From: an uncultured Muribaculaceae bacterium
GTDB lineage: Bacteria; Bacteroidota; Bacteroidia; Bacteroidales; Muribaculaceae
Direction: 5' to 3'
Assembly: GCA_910586475.1 (NCBI GenBank)
Contig: CAJUHM010000008.1
Coordinates: 1 to 56,430, forward strand
Length of the DNA: 56,430 bases
Shown: one piece after another, positions 17,332 through 26,726 of the stretch
Layout of the letters: each line of letters opens with the position of its first letter
How positions within the stretch are numbered: position 1 is the stretch's first letter
The notes under the pieces: model-generated
What the model saw: the letters and a program-made list of their open reading frames with translations, nothing else
Told to the model about the DNA's origin: nothing
Database searches by the model: none
Program-made: the position numbers and the translations under genes

Positions 17332-18837
17332 ATGGATAAGAAAAGACTAACCGCTGAAAACGGGCGCCCGATCGCCGACAACCAGAATGTAGAAACCGCG
17401 GGGCTTCGCGGACCAGCTACGCTTGAAAATGTGTGGTATCTTGAAAAAATAGCCCATTTCGACCGCGAGGTCATTCCCGAGAGAAGAATGCACGCAAAAG
17501 GCTCAGGAGCCTTCGGTCGATTCACCGTTACAAACGATCTGTCAGAGTACACACGCGCCTCGCTATTCTCAGAGGTCGGCAAGCAGACACCATGTCTTGT
17601 CAGATTCTCCACCGTCGCAGGCGAAAGAGGAGCTGCCGACGCCGAACGCGACATCCGCGGTTTTGCCATAAAATTCTATACGGATGAAGGCAACTGGGAT
17701 CTTGTCGGCAACAACACCCCGGTGTTTTTCCTGCGCGATCCACTGAAATTTCCGGATCTCAACCACGCCATCAAACGCGACCCGCGCACAGGAATGCGCA
17801 ACCCGACAAGTAACTGGGACTTCTGGACGCTCCTGCCCGAAGCGCTCCATCAAATTACAATAACGATGTCACCGCGCGGCATCCCGGCTTCATTCCGCAA
17901 CATGCATGGATTTGGTAGCCATACCTATAGCTTCATAAACAAGGACAACAAGCGCACATGGGTCAAATTTCACTTTCGTACAATGCAGGGAATCAAAAAC
18001 CTGACCGACAAAGAGGCGGAAGAGATCATCGCGAAAGACCGTGAATCACATCAGCGAGATCTTTTCGAAGCGATCGAACGAGGTGACTATCCGAAATGGA
18101 AACTCCAGGTGCAGCTGATGAGCGAGGATGAAGCCAAAACATATGGCATCAATCCATTCGATCTGACCAAAGTATGGTATCACAAGGATTTCCCTCTGCG
18201 TGATGTCGGAATTCTCGAACTCAACCGCAATCCGGAAAACTTTTTCGCCGAGATTGAGCAGGCCGCCTTCAATCCGGCCAATATCGTTGACGGGATCGGC
18301 TTCTCCCCGGACAAGATGCTTCAGGGACGCCTCTTCTCCTATGGCGATGCCCAACGCTATCGTCTGGGGGTGAACCATAATCTTATTCCTGTGAACATGC
18401 CGAAATGTCCGTTCCATTCCTACCACCGCGACGGTCAGATGCGCACCGACAGCAACTACGGTTCAACACTTGGTTACGAACCCAACAGCTACGGCGAATG
18501 GCACGACAAGCCCTCTCTTAAAGAACCCCCTCTAAGGCTTGAGGGCGATGCTTATGCCTACGACGAACGAGACTATGACAACGACTACTATACCCAGCCA
18601 GGCAAGCTATGGCGTCTGCTGAGCGACGAGGATAAACAGGCAACTTGCGAGAATACCGCAGCGCAGATGGACGGAATTCCTCTTTTTATCAAGCAACGTC
18701 ATGTCAGGGCCTGCCACAACGCAGACCCGGAATATGGCGAAATGCTTGCCGAAGCGTTGAAAATAGATCTTGCCGAAGCCCTGACAGCCGAAGACCCGGC
18801 GCATCCGTCATGGGATCTACGGAAGGATCACGACTGA
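17332..18837 (+). CDS. katA: monofunctional haem catalase, small-subunit type
   Basis: A 501-residue cytoplasmic enzyme that dismutates hydrogen peroxide. Visible: catalytic histidine in RRMHAKGSGAFG (about residue 54), distal asparagine in VGNNTPVFFLRD (about 127), GIPASFRNMHGFGSH in conserved blocks, and the proximal haem tyrosine in RLFSYGDAQRYRLG (about residue 337). Length fits clade 3 catalases, without the extra C-terminal domain of the large enzymes. ATG 17332 is chosen because the family consensus begins right after it, although a TTG frame opens 51 bases upstream. A strong terminator follows. Confidence 0.96.
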   Translation: MDKKRLTAENGRPIADNQNVETAGLRGPATLENVWYLEKIAHFDREVIPERRMHAKGSGAFGRFTVTNDLSEYTRASLFSEVGKQTPCLVRFSTVAGERGAADAERDIRGFAIKFYTDEGNWDLVGNNTPVFFLRDPLKFPDLNHAIKRDPRTGMRNPTSNWDFWTLLPEALHQITITMSPRGIPASFRNMHGFGSHTYSFINKDNKRTWVKFHFRTMQGIKNLTDKEAEEIIAKDRESHQRDLFEAIERGDYPKWKLQVQLMSEDEAKTYGINPFDLTKVWYHKDFPLRDVGILELNRNPENFFAEIEQAAFNPANIVDGIGFSPDKMLQGRLFSYGDAQRYRLGVNHNLIPVNMPKCPFHSYHRDGQMRTDSNYGSTLGYEPNSYGEWHDKPSLKEPPLRLEGDAYAYDERDYDNDYYTQPGKLWRLLSDEDKQATCENTAAQMDGIPLFIKQRHVRACHNADPEYGEMLAEALKIDLAEALTAEDPAHPSWDLRKDHD

Positions 18838-18860
18838 TCAACTGACTGCAACTCACATAC

Positions 18861-18904
18861 ACTGCACTCCGCGACATCCTGAAAGAAGCGGAGTGCAGTT
18901 TTCA
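18861..18904 (+). terminator. intrinsic terminator of katA
   Basis: A perfect 12-bp inverted repeat (18861-18872 with 18888-18899, 15-base loop) is followed by TTTTC, starting 24 bases past the katA stop. Confidence 0.85.
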
Positions 18905-18929
18905 ATTATAATATATTCCGCCCATCAGG

Positions 18930-19127
18930 CTAACCAAGGAGTATTAAAAAAGCTGTTTTGAATTTACTATGGGGTCGGGGTCGGAAAGCCCGCAAATTAT
19001 CCAAGTCCACCGGATGGCCGTTAAATCCGTGGAGGAGTCCTAAAACAACCGCACTGACTGATTGTAAATAAAATTTAGCATTTGGGATTATCAATCTGAC
19101 CGAATAAATTTTTAATTTTACGGTCGA
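18930..19127 (-). other. ATG-less open frame and structured block between katA and the sigma factor gene
   Basis: The 319-base interval 18838-19156 contains the katA terminator and this stretch. On the minus strand 65 codons are open between TAA (19128-19130) and TAG (18930-18932), including GLLHGFNGHPVDLDNLRAF and FRPRPHSKFKTAFLILLG. There is no ATG. On either strand 19006-19033 folds into a stem (TCCAC/GTGGA plus GGAT/ATCC). It may be a dispersed intergenic element, a structured RNA or a fossil frame. I cannot assign it. Confidence 0.3.
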
Positions 19128-19156
19128 TTACAATTTCATCCACGACACAGAAATAG

Positions 19157-19720
19157 ATGCCCATTAATTCAAGTAACATAAACGACCCACAACTGATCGA
19201 ACGACTGCGGGACAAGGCGACTTGCAGAGAAGCGTTCAACGAGGTCATACGCAGCTATTCAGAACCACTCTACTGGCAGATCCGCCGCATGGTAGAGAGC
19301 CATGATGACGCGAACGACATTCTGCAAAACACATTTTTAAAAGCATGGACGTCGATAGAAAATTTCCGCGGCGAAGCGAAACTGTCCACATGGCTTCATA
19401 AAATTGCGATCAACGAGAGCATCACCTTCCTATCGAACAAAAGGAAGCGCAACAATGTGCCCATCGACGACGAAAGCTCAATGCTCATCAACACGATCGA
19501 AGCAGACACATATTTTGACGGCGACGAGCTCAAACAGCAACTCAGAAAGGCGATCGCCATGTTGCCTGAAAAGCAGAGGCTTGTGTTCAACATGCGCTAT
19601 TACGATGAGATGAAATATGAACAGATGTCGGAGATTCTCGGAACTTCAGTAGGGGCTCTTAAAGCGTCCTATCACATCGCTGTGAAAAAAATCGAACAAT
19701 ATTTCGACGAACTTGATTAA
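19157..19720 (+). CDS. ECF-type RNA polymerase sigma factor
   Basis: A 187-residue alternative sigma factor of the extracytoplasmic-function group. Region 2 (about residues 30-95) includes HDDANDILQNTFLKAWTSI and FRGEAKLSTWLHKIAIN; region 4 (about 125-180) has LPEKQRLVFNMRYYDEMKYE and the helix-turn-helix. The short acidic linker between them lacks region 3, as expected. The next gene, 62 bases downstream, encodes a small one-pass membrane protein that is a good candidate for its anti-sigma factor. The third gene encodes a Spy/CpxP-like periplasmic protein, so an envelope-stress function is inferred. Confidence 0.93.
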   Translation: MPINSSNINDPQLIERLRDKATCREAFNEVIRSYSEPLYWQIRRMVESHDDANDILQNTFLKAWTSIENFRGEAKLSTWLHKIAINESITFLSNKRKRNNVPIDDESSMLINTIEADTYFDGDELKQQLRKAIAMLPEKQRLVFNMRYYDEMKYEQMSEILGTSVGALKASYHIAVKKIEQYFDELD

Positions 19721-19782
19721 ACCAATGGTTCTGGTTGTAGTCAAAAAAATGAATTGCAAAAAACCGACTAAATATTCCGGCT

Positions 19783-20184
19783 ATGAAAGGTCAAGATATA
19801 CTCTCCTCAATCAACCATGACTCAGGCATGACAGTGCCTGACAATTATTTCGCTGATTTCGCCAAAAAGATGGAGGCACAACTTCCGCCTCAGCCCTGGG
19901 AGTCGGAAGATCCTGTGGTCATGCCCCGCACGTTCTGGCAGAAGATCCGCCCCTATGCCTACATGGCGGCCATGTTTCTCGGAATATGGTGCATGATGAA
20001 AACATTCGATCTCATGAGCGGCGACACTATAATTCCCGTCGAGAAAAACTCCCAGCTCATGAGTGCAATTAACAACGATGCGTTTTTCAATGATTATTGC
20101 ACGCCGACATTCGACGAATCGGACGTCATTGACGAACTATATGACGAAGGCTTTGATCCAAGCGTAATCACCGCAAGCTATTGA
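19783..20184 (+). CDS. one-pass membrane protein, probable anti-sigma factor
   Basis: A 133-residue protein: acidic cytoplasmic N-terminus of about 55 residues (NHDSGMTVPDNYFADFAKKM), one membrane helix at about 58-75 (AYMAAMFLGIWCMM), and an acidic outer tail. This topology and position after an ECF sigma gene are those of Bacteroidota anti-sigma factors. No zinc-binding ZAS motif is visible, so the contact mode would differ from RsrA-type factors. Function is inferred from context; sequence alone does not prove it. Confidence 0.7.
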   Translation: MKGQDILSSINHDSGMTVPDNYFADFAKKMEAQLPPQPWESEDPVVMPRTFWQKIRPYAYMAAMFLGIWCMMKTFDLMSGDTIIPVEKNSQLMSAINNDAFFNDYCTPTFDESDVIDELYDEGFDPSVITASY

Positions 20185-20216
20185 TGCAGCCCGAAAAACC
20201 AATACCCCACCCAATT

Positions 20217-20235
20217 CCCCCCCCCCAAAAAAAAA
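20217..20235 (+). repeat. C10A9 homopolymer tract in front of the Spy-like gene
   Basis: Ten C (20217-20226) followed by nine A (20227-20235) fill the space 14-32 bases ahead of the ATG at 20249. Such tracts slip during replication and can change promoter or leader spacing. The tract is intergenic, so any effect would be on expression and not on reading frame. Confidence 0.7.
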
Positions 20236-20248
20236 CAAAACAAAGATT

Positions 20249-20719
20249 ATGAACAGAGTCCTCATAGCCATTTTCTGCTCTCTCGTTTTTTCATGCTTTT
20301 CCTTTCATGCCGCAGCCGGTCCAGACTCGAAAGAAGACAAGGTCAAACGCGAACAATGGTACAAAAACATGGTCCAGACAAAGATCGACTATCTTGCCAG
20401 ACAAGTCGGAATGAACGCTGACCAAAAAAGCAAATTTGAGAAACAATATGCTGCGATGTCGGCAGAAACCGCCAAGCTTTCCCGCGAAACCCGTCGGCTC
20501 GAACGAACAGTTTCGAAAAAAGCAGATGCAACCGATGTCGAATTTGAAAAAGCCGCAGAAGCTATTACCGAACTAAAATCGAAAGAGGGTGCGATCGAAC
20601 AGAAATACTTCAATCAGTTCAAGGCCTATCTTTCGAAAAAGCAGCTGTTTCAGCTTAAGGTCGCCGAGCACAAATGGATGAAAGAACTGATGAAACACAG
20701 AATGAAAGGCAAAAAATAA
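20249..20719 (+). CDS. exported helical protein, Spy/CpxP-like
   Basis: A 156-residue protein with a signal peptide (MNRVLIAIFCSLVFSCFSFHAAA) and an otherwise all-helical, Lys/Glu-rich mature part. The pattern QVGMNADQKSKFEKQYAAM (about 51-69), a long coiled coil and a closing FNQFKAYLSKKQLFQLKVAEHKWM resembles the LTxxQ-type hairpins of Spy/CpxP chaperones. A periplasmic holdase or a stress sensor feeding back on the sigma/anti-sigma pair is plausible but inferred. It is the last gene of that cassette and is followed by a terminator 43 bases downstream. Confidence 0.75.
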   Translation: MNRVLIAIFCSLVFSCFSFHAAAGPDSKEDKVKREQWYKNMVQTKIDYLARQVGMNADQKSKFEKQYAAMSAETAKLSRETRRLERTVSKKADATDVEFEKAAEAITELKSKEGAIEQKYFNQFKAYLSKKQLFQLKVAEHKWMKELMKHRMKGKK

Positions 20720-20762
20720 ATCCCTTCAGAGCAGACCCCGCCAGCGGGGAATTAACATAAAT

Positions 20763-20809
20763 GACGACAATTCCAACGTTTCAACGTGACAGATTTGTCG
20801 TCTTTTTTA
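20763..20809 (+). terminator. intrinsic terminator after the sigma-factor cassette
   Basis: GACGACAA (20763-20770) pairs with TTGTCGTC (20795-20802), which is followed by six T. A smaller ACGTT/AACGT hairpin lies inside the loop. Confidence 0.8.
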
Positions 20810-20890
20810 TTTAGAAAATCCCTCTTTGGGAGTCAAACATACTCTTTATACTTATATACTGATCACCTAACCCCCCACCCGACTATTATT

Positions 20891-23800
20891 ATGAGATTCC
20901 GTCTGTTTCAAAAAACCATCATGGTTTTGGGATTCCTCTGCATCAGCATTGCCGCAGCAGCCCAAGCCAGAAAGGCCGAACTACCCACGCCCGACTTTGC
21001 CTATCCCAAAACTGTCGCCACGAATGCGGAAAAGGATCTTGGGATCGCTCTTAAAACAGGAAACGACATTGCCGCGCTACGCGCAATGATGGATTTCGGC
21101 CTCGCCCAGGGGCAGACCGGCAAGGAAAACCTGCCGGATGTCGTGAATAAGGTCAAAAATCTCAGCCAGCAGCTGAGCACACCTGAAGAACAGGCTCTTG
21201 CAGAGCTGCTTCTGGCTAATATCTATAACAGTATCTTTGAAGCTGACAAGTATGTCTACAACCGCCGCGAGCTGCCTGCGACACCGCTTCCGGATGACTA
21301 TACGCAGTGGAGTGGCGATCAGTTCCGCAACGAGATCTTCAGACTATGCAAGGAAGCGCTGTCGAAAGAGGCGGATCTCAAACGCATGCCGCTGAGGAAT
21401 TTCGAGTCAATAATCACGTGCGATCAGGCAAGCGCAATCTATTTCCCGACCTTGTTTGACTTTGCGGCACATAACTCTATCAGCCTGCTTTCGTCGCTTA
21501 CCCCCTTCTCATCGCCCTCGCTCGGGATTATTTCTCTAAGCCCGAAAGCTCTCTTCATGGTGACTCCCGTCATTGCCGCCGGTTCTCCGGAGACGCAGGA
21601 AATAATGAATATCTACGGCGATCTGCTGCGCTTCCACTCCTCGAACCAGGCTGCGGGGATTTACTGCGACATCCAGCGCCTGCTCTTTGCATCCAACCAT
21701 CTCTACAGCAACCTCTACAATCAGAAGGACAGGGAGCTGATCTCGCGGCTCTATGATATTTACACGAGCAATATGAGTTCGGAATTCAGCGGCAACGCAC
21801 TGATTGCGCTCGGCAATCTGATCACTCTGGAATCCGACAAGTATTCGCCAGTGTCAGCCAAAACATTCTATAAGACTCTCAAGAAATTTGCCTCATTTCA
21901 TCCCAACTTCGCACGCCTCGGCTGCATCAACAACCTGATTGACCAACTTTCATCGCCAAGCGTCGCTGTAACCGCGCCCCAGACAGTCTCTCCGGGACAT
22001 GAGTTCAGAGTTAAAATCTCATCCGAAAACCGCAACAGAATCAAGCTGGCGGTCTACCGCATTCCTGACAAAACAGCCAATGCCAACATTAATAACTATT
22101 CCCTTACATTCAATGCCAGCAAACTCAAGGGTCTGACTCCGGTCAAAACAGTTGAAGTGGCACTTGAAGGGAGCATTCCTTTCACTGCAGACACCACGGT
22201 TTCCATCAGTGTGCCTGATTATGGATATTATGTCGTTATCGACGAAAAGTCAATAGCCCCCAATGATATGGTCTCGGGCATCCGTTCGACATCGCTCGCA
22301 ATAGGATCCATTAACTCAGAAGCCGGGACCGATCTGTTTGTTATCGATCCTTTGACAGGCGCGCCCGTAGGCAAAGCTTCAATCGCTTTTTCAAAAGGCA
22401 CGAAGAATCCAAGCTTAACGACAATCGGCCAGACTGACAATGAAGGTTTCTATCGGATCAACAAGGATTCTGGCAGAACATACCATCCGGTAAATGGCCG
22501 GGATAAATATGCAGCATCAATCTACGGGTCATATTATATTGAAACCGAACAGGAATGGTCGTACAGAACCAATTCCTACACCGACCTGCCACTTTATCGC
22601 CCTGGTGACACGGTCAGATGGTGTGCCGTCATCTATCAGGTCAAGGGTCTCGAGCGCAAGCTCTCGGCAGCCAGCCAATGCAAAGCCATTCTTTACAACG
22701 CCAACAACAATCCCGTCGATACGGTCAGGACAACATCCGACGGCTGGGGACGCATCAACGGATCGTTCGTAATACCGGACAACGAACTGACCGGCGACTA
22801 CCGTATTCAATACGTTTTCGATGACAACAACATCAACACCCACTATTTCAAGGTCTCCGATTATAAAATGCCGACTTTCTTCCTCTCTCTCGACAAAGCA
22901 GCCAACGGAATCCCGTCGGAGGGCGATGTGACAATCAGCGGGACTGTCAAGACCTATTCCGGCGTCAGCCTTGGAGGCATACCGGTATCGGCCGTCATGT
23001 CGGCATCTGTCGGCCGGTGGTGGTTCCGCTCAAACTCTGTCAACTTCTGCACACTGAGAGATACGACCGATGCCGAGGGGAAGTTCAGACTTGTGCTCAC
23101 GAAAGAGGCGATAGCCAATTCTCCCGCACCCGAGGGAGTGTTCACGGCTCTCGTGCAGGCGACCTCCGCCTCCGGTGAGAGCCAGCAGAATTCTACGGAA
23201 TTCTGTGTGGGGAACACCTACACTATTGTTTCAAAGCTCCCGTCGACTGTCATATTGTCGACCCCGTTCGACATGTCCGGCTATCTCGACGTCAAGAACG
23301 GCGAAGGAGAGAGCGTCGTCACGAAGATGGGATTCATTCTTACAGACACACGAGATCCCCGCAATGAGCTGAAGGGAACAGTCGGCCGATCCGTGACATT
23401 CGGCGATCTGCCAGCATCGGTCTACTCGATGAAAGTATTCACTACGGACCTAAAGGCCGACACTCTGGACGCATCACTGACTCTGTATGAGCCGAGCGGA
23501 AAAACTTCGCCCGTCGATGCTCCGCTGTGGTCTCCTGCCAATAAACTTTCAATAAGCGATAACAACATGTGCGAGGCCGAAATTTTCTCATCGGCCGATG
23601 ATCTTTCGGTGCTCTATCTGCTCTATAGCAACAACACGGTCCTCGAGCGAAAATGGCTGAAACTCCACAAAGGGGCCAACAATGTAAGAGTGAAGCTTCC
23701 GGCAGACCTCAACAACGCGCAGCTTAATCTCTCGGCAGCCAAGAACTTCCGGCAGTCGACCCTGTCATTTGACATTGAGCGCCTGTTGGCCCGACGAACG

Positions 23801-26578
23801 CTTGCGATTAAAGCGGAATCGTTCCGCGACCGAATCACGCCCGGCGATCTCGAGACATGGACATTCTCGACGATCAATGCCGACAGCAAGGGCGAGGAGG
23901 CGGCTCTGATCTTCGACATGTACAACAGCGCGCTCAAATCGCTGAACAGAGTGGAAAAAACAATCGCGTTCAGCAAAGGCTACGTGCAATCTGTGGCAGT
24001 AAGGCGCCCTGCCATTGAACGCTTCGCATCGAATACGTCACATAAGACATTTGACAGGAGCGATAATTGCACAAATATATCCGACCCACGTTTTAATACC
24101 TACGGGCTGTCATTCGTTCCCGTAATGAAACGCGTGACAGAAATGCTCTATGCGAAATCGCGCTCGGCAATGGCTGTTGCGTCGGATGTTATGGAAGAAA
24201 GCGTCGATGTTAAGGCTATGGGCACCGGAAACAGCATGAATGCAGCTGCAGACTCAGATGGAGGAATTGCCGAAAGTGAGACGGAGGCAGAAAACGGGTC
24301 AACCGCCTCAGAAGCGTCCCACAGTGCCGAACCGGAATTGAGAGAGGGAGAAACGACACTTGCATTTTTCGATCCGACACTTACGACAGGTGCCGACGGT
24401 CAGGTCTCGTTCTCTTTCAAAGTGCCCAACGCCAATACGACATGGGACTTCACGGCACTCGCCTATGACCGCGATCTGACCACTGCAGAGTTCAATCGTC
24501 AGATCCTTGCCAACAAGCCATTGATGGTTACCCCGAATCTGCCGCGCTTCCTGCGCACGGGCGACCGTGTATCAATCGCTGCAACCGTGTTCAACAATTC
24601 CGAAGAAGACCAAAGTCCGGTTGTGACCGTTGAGTTTTTCAATCCGGCCGACGATACGGTCATCTTCAAAAAGAGCTTTGCCAAGACAAAAATCGAAGCT
24701 GGAAAAACCCTCACGCTTTCTACCGAACTGGCTGCACCGGCCAACACTCCGCTTCTGGGCTACAGGATTGTTGCAGAAACGGAACTGCTTTCCGACGGCG
24801 AGCAATCGCTCATCCCCATTCTCGAAGCCTCGGCTCCGGTCGTGGAGACAACCCCGTTCTACATTAACCCGGACTCGACATCATTCTCGATGAAGCTTCC
24901 CTCCTACCCCTCAGGGTCGCAGATAACACTGCAATTCTGCGACAATCCGATCTGGTATGTCGTCACTGCCCTGCCCGGCATTTCGGCCTCGACCGCACGC
25001 ACTGCGCCTGAAGCTGCCGCCTCGCTATTCTCGACAGCCGTGGCCGAAGGGATTCTGAAAACTGTTCCGGAGGTGAAGCACGCACTGCAGCAGTGGACCG
25101 CCTCTGACCAAAGTGACTCGACTCTTGTCTCGATGCTCGAACAGAATCAGGATCTCAAAACGATTCTGCTCAAAGCCACACCGTGGATGCTTGACGCAAA
25201 AAATGACACCGAGCGAATGACCCGCCTTGCAATGCTCTTCGACACGAAGAACATCCGAAAAACATATTCCGAAAACATCTCCCTGCTTGGGAAGCTCCAG
25301 CGAGCCGATGGAGGATTCGCATGGATGAATCAGAGCACAGAATCTTCAGAATGGGCCACTTACAGGGCACTCGTCACGATCGGACGGCTCAATGCGCTTG
25401 GGTTCCAGCCGACCGACAAAAAACTTTCGGCTATAATTCAGAAGGCTCTCGGCTATTATCAGAAATGCGTTGAGAAGAGCTACCGCAAATACCCGAAATC
25501 AGACTTCACATCGTTCGTGACCGTCACTGATCTCTATCCCTCGTTTGCACTTTCTCTGACTGGCAAAGAGATTGTTGCCAAGAATGTCCAGCAACAGCTT
25601 AGCGGCTGGAAGAAAATGTCGCTGCCGGCCAAAGTTGACGCAGCAAAGATTCTGTTCAAGCATGGCTACAGCCGCAATGCTCTCGAAATTCTTGAGTCTC
25701 TGCGTCAGTATTCACAAAAGACACCGACTCAGGGAATGTGGTGGCCGATTCTATCGGATCTTGCCGGCGGCACAATGACAGAACTGAATCTTACGGCACA
25801 GGCTTTGTGGGCATTCTGTCTTATCTCACCTCAGTCTGATGAGATTGACGCCATCCGTCAATGGCTGATCCTCCAGAAAGAGAGTCGCGAATGGGGCAAC
25901 TCGCCTGAAGCGTCGGAAGTATGCGCCGCAGTCCTTCTGTCTTCGCCGAAGTGGATCAGTTCGGCAAAAGCTGTCGAAGTCACAGTCGGTTCTAAGACCG
26001 TCAGTCAGTCGCCGACCGACAGAACACTCGGCTATTTCCGCACCGATATCTCCGATCTCTCCCCTGCTGGCAAAATGCTGGCCATCGAGAAATCTGACCG
26101 CACTCCGGCGTGGGGAGCAGTCTATTCCCGCTCGATCCGGACCTTGGCTGATACTGAGGCGTCGGCATGCGACGCGGTTTCAATCAGAAAACGCTTCCTG
26201 AAACAGGCGGGCGACAAATGGGTCGAGACCACAACCGCCAACGTCGGCGACAAGCTGAGAATCGAACTTCTGGTCAAATGCAACCGCGCGATGGACTATG
26301 TGGCTATAACCGACGATCGCGCCGCTTGCCTCGAACCGGTCGAACAACTTCCGACACCGGTCTTCGCGGAAGGATTGTGTTTCTATCGCGAGAATAACGA
26401 TGCGTCGACAAATCTCTTCATCTCCAATCTCGGCAAGGGCACCTACCTGCTCACCTACGAAGTCTGGGTGAACAATGCCGGCAGCTTCGCCTCGGGAATC
26501 GCGACTATCCAAAGTCAGTATGCTCCACAGCTGTCGGCCCACTCGGCCGGAACACAGCTTGTTGTCGGAAAACCGTAA
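20891..26578 (+). CDS. giant alpha-2-macroglobulin-like protein without thioester
   Basis: A predicted 1895-residue exported protein with the multi-domain plan of bacterial alpha-2-macroglobulins, which trap or block proteases that reach the periplasm. Start 20891 gives a signal peptide (MRFRLFQKTIMVLGFL ... AQA). In order: helical N-terminal region, MG-type beta domains (LPLYRPGDTVRW near residue 565), a long linker rich in Glu, Ala and Ser (about 1095-1150), the A2M domain (LAFFDPTLTTGADGQVSF, NTTWDFTALAYD, MVTPNLPRFLRTGDRVSI, about 1155-1230) and the terpenoid-cyclase-like helical domain (about 1365-1680). The usual CxEQ thioester site is replaced by PEAAASLF near residue 1373, so covalent trapping is not possible. 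No PBP1C gene is adjacent. It lies just behind the ECF cassette terminator. Confidence 0.9.
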   Translation: MRFRLFQKTIMVLGFLCISIAAAAQARKAELPTPDFAYPKTVATNAEKDLGIALKTGNDIAALRAMMDFGLAQGQTGKENLPDVVNKVKNLSQQLSTPEEQALAELLLANIYNSIFEADKYVYNRRELPATPLPDDYTQWSGDQFRNEIFRLCKEALSKEADLKRMPLRNFESIITCDQASAIYFPTLFDFAAHNSISLLSSLTPFSSPSLGIISLSPKALFMVTPVIAAGSPETQEIMNIYGDLLRFHSSNQAAGIYCDIQRLLFASNHLYSNLYNQKDRELISRLYDIYTSNMSSEFSGNALIALGNLITLESDKYSPVSAKTFYKTLKKFASFHPNFARLGCINNLIDQLSSPSVAVTAPQTVSPGHEFRVKISSENRNRIKLAVYRIPDKTANANINNYSLTFNASKLKGLTPVKTVEVALEGSIPFTADTTVSISVPDYGYYVVIDEKSIAPNDMVSGIRSTSLAIGSINSEAGTDLFVIDPLTGAPVGKASIAFSKGTKNPSLTTIGQTDNEGFYRINKDSGRTYHPVNGRDKYAASIYGSYYIETEQEWSYRTNSYTDLPLYRPGDTVRWCAVIYQVKGLERKLSAASQCKAILYNANNNPVDTVRTTSDGWGRINGSFVIPDNELTGDYRIQYVFDDNNINTHYFKVSDYKMPTFFLSLDKAANGIPSEGDVTISGTVKTYSGVSLGGIPVSAVMSASVGRWWFRSNSVNFCTLRDTTDAEGKFRLVLTKEAIANSPAPEGVFTALVQATSASGESQQNSTEFCVGNTYTIVSKLPSTVILSTPFDMSGYLDVKNGEGESVVTKMGFILTDTRDPRNELKGTVGRSVTFGDLPASVYSMKVFTTDLKADTLDASLTLYEPSGKTSPVDAPLWSPANKLSISDNNMCEAEIFSSADDLSVLYLLYSNNTVLERKWLKLHKGANNVRVKLPADLNNAQLNLSAAKNFRQSTLSFDIERLLARRTLAIKAESFRDRITPGDLETWTFSTINADSKGEEAALIFDMYNSALKSLNRVEKTIAFSKGYVQSVAVRRPAIERFASNTSHKTFDRSDNCTNISDPRFNTYGLSFVPVMKRVTEMLYAKSRSAMAVASDVMEESVDVKAMGTGNSMNAAADSDGGIAESETEAENGSTASEASHSAEPELREGETTLAFFDPTLTTGADGQVSFSFKVPNANTTWDFTALAYDRDLTTAEFNRQILANKPLMVTPNLPRFLRTGDRVSIAATVFNNSEEDQSPVVTVEFFNPADDTVIFKKSFAKTKIEAGKTLTLSTELAAPANTPLLGYRIVAETELLSDGEQSLIPILEASAPVVETTPFYINPDSTSFSMKLPSYPSGSQITLQFCDNPIWYVVTALPGISASTARTAPEAAASLFSTAVAEGILKTVPEVKHALQQWTASDQSDSTLVSMLEQNQDLKTILLKATPWMLDAKNDTERMTRLAMLFDTKNIRKTYSENISLLGKLQRADGGFAWMNQSTESSEWATYRALVTIGRLNALGFQPTDKKLSAIIQKALGYYQKCVEKSYRKYPKSDFTSFVTVTDLYPSFALSLTGKEIVAKNVQQQLSGWKKMSLPAKVDAAKILFKHGYSRNALEILESLRQYSQKTPTQGMWWPILSDLAGGTMTELNLTAQALWAFCLISPQSDEIDAIRQWLILQKESREWGNSPEASEVCAAVLLSSPKWISSAKAVEVTVGSKTVSQSPTDRTLGYFRTDISDLSPAGKMLAIEKSDRTPAWGAVYSRSIRTLADTEASACDAVSIRKRFLKQAGDKWVETTTANVGDKLRIELLVKCNRAMDYVAITDDRAACLEPVEQLPTPVFAEGLCFYRENNDASTNLFISNLGKGTYLLTYEVWVNNAGSFASGIATIQSQYAPQLSAHSAGTQLVVGKP

Positions 26579-26599
26579 TCTCAGCGAGCTTCTCTAAGA

Positions 26600-26669
26600 C
26601 CGGCATCTTGCCGGGCACACTTATAAGGTCCATGACTTGTGGCAGATCTCCGCCACAGTCATGGACCTT
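26600..26669 (+). terminator. two hairpins downstream of the A2M gene
   Basis: CCGGCA/TGCCGG (26600-26605, 26609-26614) is followed by a strong stem: 26625-26643 pairs with 26652-26669 (12 bp, one bulge, 6 bp, 8-base loop). Neither has a T-run after it, so they may be Rho-assisted or 3'-stabilising structures, or an independent element. Confidence 0.5.
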
Positions 26670-26726
26670 CGTCATGTCTGCAAGCAGGTTTCCCGCAAAT
26701 ATGTCCGGCAAAGAGATGCGGCCATC

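Noticed and set aside
20786..20890. Upstream extension of the A2M reading frame
   Set aside because: Runs through the terminator stem and lacks signal-peptide logic; ATG 20891 fits the exported protein.
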